DNA of 10,975 nt from Candidatus Krumholzibacteriia bacterium (GTDB taxonomy: Bacteria > Krumholzibacteriota > Krumholzibacteriia > Krumholzibacteriales > Krumholzibacteriaceae): contig JAQTVX010000048.1 in assembly GCA_028706585.1 (NCBI GenBank), positions 1-10,975 of the forward strand, written 5' to 3'. The stretch's first letter is position 1. Each line of letters begins with the position of its first letter. Position numbers and translations under genes: made by a program. The notes under the pieces are model-generated. The model did not search any database and had not been told where the DNA came from. It saw only the letters and a program-made list of their open reading frames with translations. Positions 7,108 to 10,975 of this stretch are shown piece by piece.

Positions 7108-8394
7108 CTATACCCAGCCGCGATCCTTGCACGCCTGAGCCACACGTCCGACGGCGATGACGTATGCCGCATCGCGCATATATAGCTTCCGCTTCTTCGC
7201 GAGCTCGCTCACGGCGTTGAAGGCGGAGGTCATCTTCGTATCGAGCTTGCCGAGGACTTCGTCCTTTTCCCAGTAGTAGTTCATGTTGCTCTGCACCTGC
7301 TCGAAGTAGCTGCACGTGACGCCACCAGCGTTGGCCAGCAGATCCGGTATCAGGAATATGCCTCGTTCCTTGATCACATTGTCCGCCTCGGGAGCCGTCG
7401 GGCCGTTGGCGCCCTCGGCGATAATCTTGACGCGGTCGCTCATCTTGCCCACGTTGTTCTTGGTGATCTGATTCTCGAGCGCGGCCGGGATGAGAATGTC
7501 GACATCCTGCTCGATCCACGCCTCGCCGGGAAGAACTTCGTATCCGATCTTCTTCGCCTTGTCCTTTTCGATGCCGCCGAAGCGGTCGGTGATGCCGCGC
7601 AGCGCGCCGAGGTCGATGCCGTCCTCTTTGTAGAAGCTGTAGGATGTCTGATCCTTCTGGTCCCAGCAGGACACGCAGACGACCTTTCCCCATATCTGCT
7701 GGTAGAGCTCGATCGCATACTGGGCGACGTTGCCGAATCCCTGCACGCTCGCCTTCGTATCTCCCGGCGGAATATTGAGCTCCTTGAGAGCCTCGCGGAC
7801 CGTGAAGATCACGCCGTAACCGGTGGCCTCGGTTCGGCCCAGCGAACCGCCCATGCCGACGGGCTTTCCGGTAATGAATCCGGGGAGTCTCGCCCCATGA
7901 ATGGTCTCGAACTCGTCGAGAATCCAGAGCATATGCTGGGCGCTGGTCATGACGTCGGGCGCGGGAACGTCGCGGAGCGGCCCCATGTCTCTAGCCAGCT
8001 GTCTGACCCAGCCGCGGCAGATCTGTTCTTGCTCGCGCATGCTCAGGTTATGCGGGTCGCATACGACGCCGCCCTTTCCGCCTCCGAGCGGGATGTCGAC
8101 GACGGCGCACTTCCATGTCATCCACATCGCGAGCGCACGTACCGTGTCGATCGTCTCCATCGGATGGAAACGGATGCCCCCTTTTGCCGGGCCGCGCGCG
8201 TCGTTGTGCTGCACCCGGAAGCCGCGGAACACTTTCACGGTTCCATCGTCCATCTTGACCGGGATGCTAACGTGGTACTCCCGAAGGTTGTAGCGGAGAA
8301 GATCCTTCGTCGCTCCGTCGAGCCCGATAAGATCGGCAACGCGGTCGAATTGAGCCTGCGCCATTTCGAAGGCATTGTAAGATTTATTCGCCAT
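7108..8394 (-). CDS. gdhA: glutamate dehydrogenase (Glu/Leu/Phe/Val dehydrogenase family)
   Basis: A 428-residue cytosolic enzyme of normal family length that interconverts glutamate with 2-oxoglutarate and ammonium. The N-terminal substrate domain has GPAKGGIRFHP (K71), MTWKCAVVDIPLGGGKGG (K95 and catalytic K107) and DVPAPDV (catalytic D147). The C-terminal Rossmann domain has QGFGNVA (218-224). NAGGVTCSYFEQVQ (355-368) contains S362 at the glutamate gamma-carboxylate position, favouring glutamate over branched-chain or phenylalanine dehydrogenase. After the second Rossmann strand, where most members read VVAVSD, it has VVCVSCWDQKDQTSY, so NAD versus NADP preference cannot be predicted by the usual rule. 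The ATG at 8394 is preceded by AAAGGA with an 8-nt spacer. Two PPDK-like genes follow on the same strand. The upstream region carries direct repeats that may bind a regulator. Confidence 0.93.
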   Translation of the reverse strand: MANKSYNAFEMAQAQFDRVADLIGLDGATKDLLRYNLREYHVSIPVKMDDGTVKVFRGFRVQHNDARGPAKGGIRFHPMETIDTVRALAMWMTWKCAVVDIPLGGGKGGVVCDPHNLSMREQEQICRGWVRQLARDMGPLRDVPAPDVMTSAQHMLWILDEFETIHGARLPGFITGKPVGMGGSLGRTEATGYGVIFTVREALKELNIPPGDTKASVQGFGNVAQYAIELYQQIWGKVVCVSCWDQKDQTSYSFYKEDGIDLGALRGITDRFGGIEKDKAKKIGYEVLPGEAWIEQDVDILIPAALENQITKNNVGKMSDRVKIIAEGANGPTAPEADNVIKERGIFLIPDLLANAGGVTCSYFEQVQSNMNYYWEKDEVLGKLDTKMTSAFNAVSELAKKRKLYMRDAAYVIAVGRVAQACKDRGWV

Positions 8395-8450
8395 CTTTCC
8401 CGTCCTTTCTAGATAGCCATGACATATGTAATCAAACTACAGCCTCGAAG

Positions 8451-8484
8451 GACAAAAATCAAGAAGGAAGCGTTCCATTTTGTC
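8451..8484. repeat. interrupted 7-bp inverted repeat upstream of gdhA
   Basis: GACAAAA (8451-8457) and TTTTGTC (8478-8484) are perfect complements separated by 20 bp. The gap contains a smaller dyad, GGAA-GCG-TTCC (8466-8476). The site lies about 57-90 bp upstream of the gdhA start, where an operator would be plausible. Repeats this short can arise by chance. Confidence 0.3.
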
Positions 8485-8495
8485 TCGGGTGAATC

Positions 8496-8526
8496 TCGCT
8501 AACGGTTTGTAAAATAATCGCTAACG
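8496..8526. repeat. two direct repeats TCGCTAACG, 22 bp apart, upstream of gdhA
   Basis: TCGCTAACG occurs perfectly at 8496-8504 and 8518-8526. The 22-bp centre-to-centre spacing is close to two DNA helical turns, placing both copies on the same face of the helix. They lie 102-132 bp upstream of the gdhA ATG, a position typical of activator sites. The regulator is not identifiable from the sequence. Confidence 0.45.
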
Positions 8527-8558
8527 CCCATCACTCGATGCAGGGCCGCAGTCCTTTG

Positions 8559-8605
8559 CCCCTCTCACCGGTCGGCCCCAGAAGAGGGGACTTGCGGGCT
8601 TCTGG
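8559..8605. other. two overlapping, mutually exclusive inverted repeats after the CitF-like gene
   Basis: CCCCTCT (8559-8565) pairs with AGAGGGG (8583-8589). CCAGAAG (8578-8584) pairs with CTTCTGG (8599-8605). The shared bases mean only one hairpin can form fully at a time. On the minus strand they start 4 nt after the CitF-like stop codon. Neither is followed by a T-run, so termination is possible but unproven. The remainder of the 215-bp gap (8395-8609) holds no coding frame that I can support. Confidence 0.35.
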
Positions 8606-8609
8606 ACGT

Positions 8610-10214
8610 CTACTTTTTTGCCGCCGGCTTGAATAGCGTGTCCAGCAGCGTGCCGTCCCGCCACTCGATGACCTCGACCGGTGTGTCGCTCGGCTCGTTC
8701 GTCGGCGGGGTCTTTCCCATTTCCGCGGCCTTCCTGACAGAGAGGTCGTGAAGCTGCTCGATCGTCACCACGTTCAGGCCGTGAGCCTTCGCGTTCTCCC
8801 GGAGCGTCTTCATGTAGGGGCTCTTGCTCTTCGGGTTGAGGGCGATGTATTCCTCAGTCACGGCGACGTCGATGACTTCGCCCGGCAGCGACACCGTGTA
8901 GACGTCCCTCACGATGCGAGGGAAGCTCTTGCCTTCCTTGCCGGTCGCGATCGGGAGGAACATAATGGTCATCTTCGAGCCGGCCGCGACTCCCTGAGCG
9001 CCTCCGATGCCGCCGACGATGCGGCCTCCGGCGCAGATGCTGTTCACGTTGAAATTGACGTCCATCTCCAGGGTCGTGAGAACGGAAACGTCGAGCATGT
9101 TGACGGCGTTTTCCTTGTTCGACATGTCGTCGTACTCGCCCGTCGAGATCTCGCAGTGATTGTGGTCGAGCAGCATCGACGAGATGACCTTCTCCGACGG
9201 CTCGAAGCACTGGCCGTGGAGAAGATTCTGGATGCAGCCGTCCTTCAGCATGTCGACGTGGAGCGACGTGCAGCCGCCGATCGCGAATCCCGCCTTTATG
9301 CCCTTCTGCTTGAGAATCTTGTGGAGCTCATCAAGCACTATGAGGCCGGCGCCAGAGCCGACCTGGAAGTTGAAGCCGTCGAAGATCACCTCGGCCGATT
9401 CCATCACCTTCATGACCTGCGCCGCGATTTGCGAGTTGAATTTGTTTGCCCTGATCTTATCGATATCGAGCGTGCCGGAACCTACGCCCGAGGCGTCGCC
9501 CGGATTATCGACTTTCACCACATAATCGATGTCGCACATCGAGAGTGAGCGCGGGAATACGTAGCGCTCCGAAACCTCTCCCGCCATCAGGCACGTGCTC
9601 TCGGCCCAGAGCGTATCGGCGAGAAACAGCCCGAGGGGTCCGACCCAGTGTTCGCTCTTGCCCAAGAGACCGTTCGCGTTGCCCCATTGGTCGGCAATGG
9701 GCACGGGGCCGAATGCGAGCTTGACCTTGATCTCGCCCGTGTGGAACTTGCGTACCCGGTTGCCGTGGCCGACGCCGGTCACGACCCATGGCAGGAACTC
9801 GCCGGCCGTCAGATACTTGCCCATCTCGCGATAGCAGTTTCCGACGAGCCCGCCGATCGTGCCGTCCTTGATGGCTTCGGGGAGCCACGGAACGCATACA
9901 TCGAAAAAAGCGTTGCCGAGGATCTTGATGTCCTTCTTGCCGCACTTCTTGAGAGCCTCGACGACGAGCTTGAGACAGTGATCCCCTTCGCGGTAGTAAT
10001 GCGGATACGAGATCCAGTCGCCGTCCTTGAGGATGGAGACTACCTCGTCGAGCGTCGTCACCTTGCTCTCGCCATGCCTCGCTCGCGCCTTACCGGGGCG
10101 TCCCATCCAAGTGTCATGATAGGAAGGATCGTACGCTTCCTTGAACGGGCGCTTCTTTATGCCATTGACCTCGATCGGCACCTTTCTCCCGATTGCATTC
10201 TTGACGAAATCCAT
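8610..10214 (-). CDS. CitF-like CoA-transferase (citrate lyase alpha-subunit family)
   Basis: A 534-residue protein that follows citrate lyase alpha (CitF, about 510 residues) along its length: SYPHYYREGDH (69-79), ADQWGNANG (174-182), FNFQVGSGAG (281-290), FAIGGCTSLHVD (310-321), HCEISTGEYDD (353-363), MDVNFNVN (384-391), SLPGEVIDVAVTEEYIALNP (442-461) and WRDGTLLDTL near the end. In citrate lyase this subunit exchanges the acetyl group on the CitD acyl carrier for citrate. No citD, citE, citC or citG lies beside it. The motif usually read as GASGGHxDTAAGA is GGIGGAQGVAAGS here (401-413), so the conserved His and Asp are replaced by A406 and G408. It may therefore act as a stand-alone acyl-CoA transferase, perhaps tied to the divergent acs. 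The start ATG follows GGGAGG at 5 nt. Family assignment is good; substrate is open. Confidence 0.78.
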   Translation of the reverse strand: MDFVKNAIGRKVPIEVNGIKKRPFKEAYDPSYHDTWMGRPGKARARHGESKVTTLDEVVSILKDGDWISYPHYYREGDHCLKLVVEALKKCGKKDIKILGNAFFDVCVPWLPEAIKDGTIGGLVGNCYREMGKYLTAGEFLPWVVTGVGHGNRVRKFHTGEIKVKLAFGPVPIADQWGNANGLLGKSEHWVGPLGLFLADTLWAESTCLMAGEVSERYVFPRSLSMCDIDYVVKVDNPGDASGVGSGTLDIDKIRANKFNSQIAAQVMKVMESAEVIFDGFNFQVGSGAGLIVLDELHKILKQKGIKAGFAIGGCTSLHVDMLKDGCIQNLLHGQCFEPSEKVISSMLLDHNHCEISTGEYDDMSNKENAVNMLDVSVLTTLEMDVNFNVNSICAGGRIVGGIGGAQGVAAGSKMTIMFLPIATGKEGKSFPRIVRDVYTVSLPGEVIDVAVTEEYIALNPKSKSPYMKTLRENAKAHGLNVVTIEQLHDLSVRKAAEMGKTPPTNEPSDTPVEVIEWRDGTLLDTLFKPAAKK

Positions 10215-10219
10215 TCCAA

Positions 10220-10225
10220 CCTCCC
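10220..10225 (-). promoter_or_regulatory. strong ribosome binding site of the CitF-like gene
   Basis: GGGAGG on the minus strand, 5 nt before the ATG at 10214. It closely mirrors the acs site (AGGAGG, then TTGCC, then ATG), which suggests both genes are well translated. Confidence 0.75.
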
Positions 10226-10260
10226 GGGTAGCGCTTATGCGATATGAGGAATTCCCTAAT

Positions 10261-10288
10261 AGTTTAATAATTCAGAGATTTCTGTCAA
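10261..10288 (-). promoter_or_regulatory. sigma70-type promoter of the CitF-like gene
   Basis: On the minus strand, TTGACA (10288-10283, perfect -35), a 16-nt AT-rich spacer and TAAACT (10266-10261, 4/6 match). The predicted transcription start is near 10254, giving a leader of about 40 nt. Confidence 0.6.
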
Positions 10289-10301
10289 GGGGTAATCGTA
10301 C

Positions 10302-10363
10302 GGACCTCACGCGCGAGTCCATGCAGGCGGTCGCACGATGGAGTCCGGTCGGCCCTTTCGGGC
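10302..10363. promoter_or_regulatory. possible shared operator region between two divergent promoters
   Basis: The 85 bp between the two TTGACA boxes hold an imperfect dyad GGACCTC-N6-GAGTCC (10302-10320), a second GAGTCC (10341-10346) and a small hairpin GCCC-TTTC-GGGC (10352-10363). A regulator bound here could control both genes, but no known operator is recognised. Confidence 0.3.
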
Positions 10364-10373
10364 GCATAATTTC

Positions 10374-10402
10374 TTGACAAGGGCGAATCATCCTAATACA
10401 TT
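10374..10402 (+). promoter_or_regulatory. sigma70-type promoter of acs
   Basis: TTGACA (10374-10379, perfect -35), a 17-nt spacer and TACATT (10397-10402, 4/6 match). Transcription would begin near 10409, giving a leader of about 77 nt. That leader contains the tandem repeat TTGCTTTG at 10420 and 10431. Confidence 0.62.
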
Positions 10403-10474
10403 GGAAAGTCTTAGTGCTCTTGCTTTGATTTTGCTTTGTAACACGCGAATCAATCCAACGAGACCAAACCGTAC

Positions 10475-10480
10475 AGGAGG
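10475..10480 (+). promoter_or_regulatory. consensus ribosome binding site of acs
   Basis: AGGAGG with a 5-nt spacer to the ATG at 10486 fixes the start of acs. Confidence 0.8.
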
Positions 10481-10485
10481 TTGCC

Positions 10486-10975
10486 ATGGCAGAGCAGAAA
10501 AAAACTATTACTTCCATGCTCGATGAGCGGAGGGTGTTCAATCCCCCAAAGGGCTTTTCCCAGAAGGCGCATATCAAGAGCATGGATGAATACAAGAAGC
10601 TCTATGGCAAGTCAGACAAGGATCTCGAGGGCTTCTGGGCCGAGCAGGCGAACATTCTTCATTGGTTCAAGAAGTGGGACAAGGTTCTCGACAACGGCAA
10701 GGCCCCCTTCGTGAAATGGTTCGTCGGCGGCAAGACCAACATCTCCTACAACTGTCTGGATCGCCACCTGGCGAAGAAAGCCGATAAAGTCGCCCTCATT
10801 TGGGAAGGCGAGCCGGTTGGAGACGCGAAGAAATACACGTACAAGGAGCTTCATCGCGAGGTTTGCAAGTTCGCGAACGTGCTCAAGGCGCACGGGATCA
10901 AGAAGGGCGACCGCGTCAATCTCTACCTCCCGATGATTCCGGAGCTTGCTATATCGATGTTGGCCTGCACGCGCA
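10486..10975 (+). CDS. acs: acetyl-CoA synthetase, AMP-forming (N-terminal part, runs off window)
   Basis: The frame is open from ATG 10486 to the window end, giving 163 residues of a protein that is normally about 650. It matches the acetyl-CoA synthetase N-terminal domain: YKKLYGKSDKDLEGFWAEQA, LHWFKKWDKVLD, KWFVGGKTNISYNCLDRHL and then YTYKELHREVCKFANVLKAHGIKKGDRVNLYLPMIPELAISMLAC. The ANL-family ATP motifs and the regulatory acetyl-lysine site would lie further downstream, outside the window. The enzyme activates acetate with ATP and CoA through acetyl-AMP in the cytoplasm. Propionyl-CoA synthetase is a close alternative that the missing substrate pocket would resolve. It has its own promoter and lies head-to-head with the CitF-like CoA-transferase, pointing to joint control of acetate/acetyl-CoA flux. 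Confidence 0.88.
   Translation, partial: MAEQKKTITSMLDERRVFNPPKGFSQKAHIKSMDEYKKLYGKSDKDLEGFWAEQANILHWFKKWDKVLDNGKAPFVKWFVGGKTNISYNCLDRHLAKKADKVALIWEGEPVGDAKKYTYKELHREVCKFANVLKAHGIKKGDRVNLYLPMIPELAISMLACTR

Noticed and set aside
8395..8480. Sigma70 promoter for gdhA on the minus strand (TTGATT with a TAGTTT or TTACAT -10)
   Set aside because: Matches are 3-4 of 6 with irregular spacing. None is clearly better than chance, so no promoter was called.
1..10975. CRISPR arrays, tRNA/rRNA genes, insertion sequences, prophage or attachment sites
   Set aside because: No regularly spaced long repeats, cloverleaf sequences, transposase or integrase motifs, or long terminal inverted repeats were seen on reading the window.

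Overview
The window is a GC-rich bacterial chromosomal segment with densely packed genes and no RNA genes, CRISPR arrays or mobile elements that I can see. A YejM/PbgA-like envelope sulfatase-fold protein suggests a Gram-negative bacterium. The metabolic genes (glutamate dehydrogenase, AMP-forming acetyl-CoA synthetase, a citrate-lyase-alpha-like CoA-transferase and PEP-synthase-like ATP-grasp proteins) would fit an environmental, possibly anaerobic lineage such as Desulfobacterota or an uncultured phylum. That placement is a guess from gene content only.

Layout from left to right. Positions 1-1032 (+) hold the 3' part of a sulfatase/alkaline-phosphatase-fold gene whose start lies outside the window. 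Positions 1180-2028 (+) hold a metallophosphoesterase with its own strong sigma70-type promoter. Converging on it is a minus-strand block: gdhA-like glutamate dehydrogenase (8394-7108), then a 585-residue PPDK-N-type ATP-grasp protein (6971-5214), then a 1057-residue relative (5221-2048) that overlaps the previous gene by 8 nt. Further right, still on the minus strand, is a CitF-like CoA-transferase (10214-8610). It is transcribed divergently from acs (10486 to beyond the window end), and each has a TTGACA-type promoter in the shared 271-bp intergenic region.

The most unusual part is the pair of PPDK-N-like proteins. Both keep the PEP-synthase/PPDK nucleotide-binding core but have neither the phosphohistidine swivel domain nor the PEP/pyruvate TIM barrel. 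Instead both carry a shared C-terminal module with G-x-G-R-W-G and S-x-G-[ST]-H-F-F motifs. The larger one also has a GAF-like N-terminal region and a C-terminal nucleotidyltransferase domain with an intact GS-x10-DxD signature. They are translationally coupled and lie directly downstream of glutamate dehydrogenase. A role in sensing or controlling nitrogen/carbon metabolism by nucleotidyl or phosphoryl transfer is an inference, not something the sequence proves.

A second odd item is the CitF-like gene. It has no citD or citE beside it, has lost two conserved residues of the CitF glycine-rich motif, and sits head-to-head with acs. This suggests a stand-alone CoA-transferase of acetate or acyl-CoA metabolism rather than citrate lyase.
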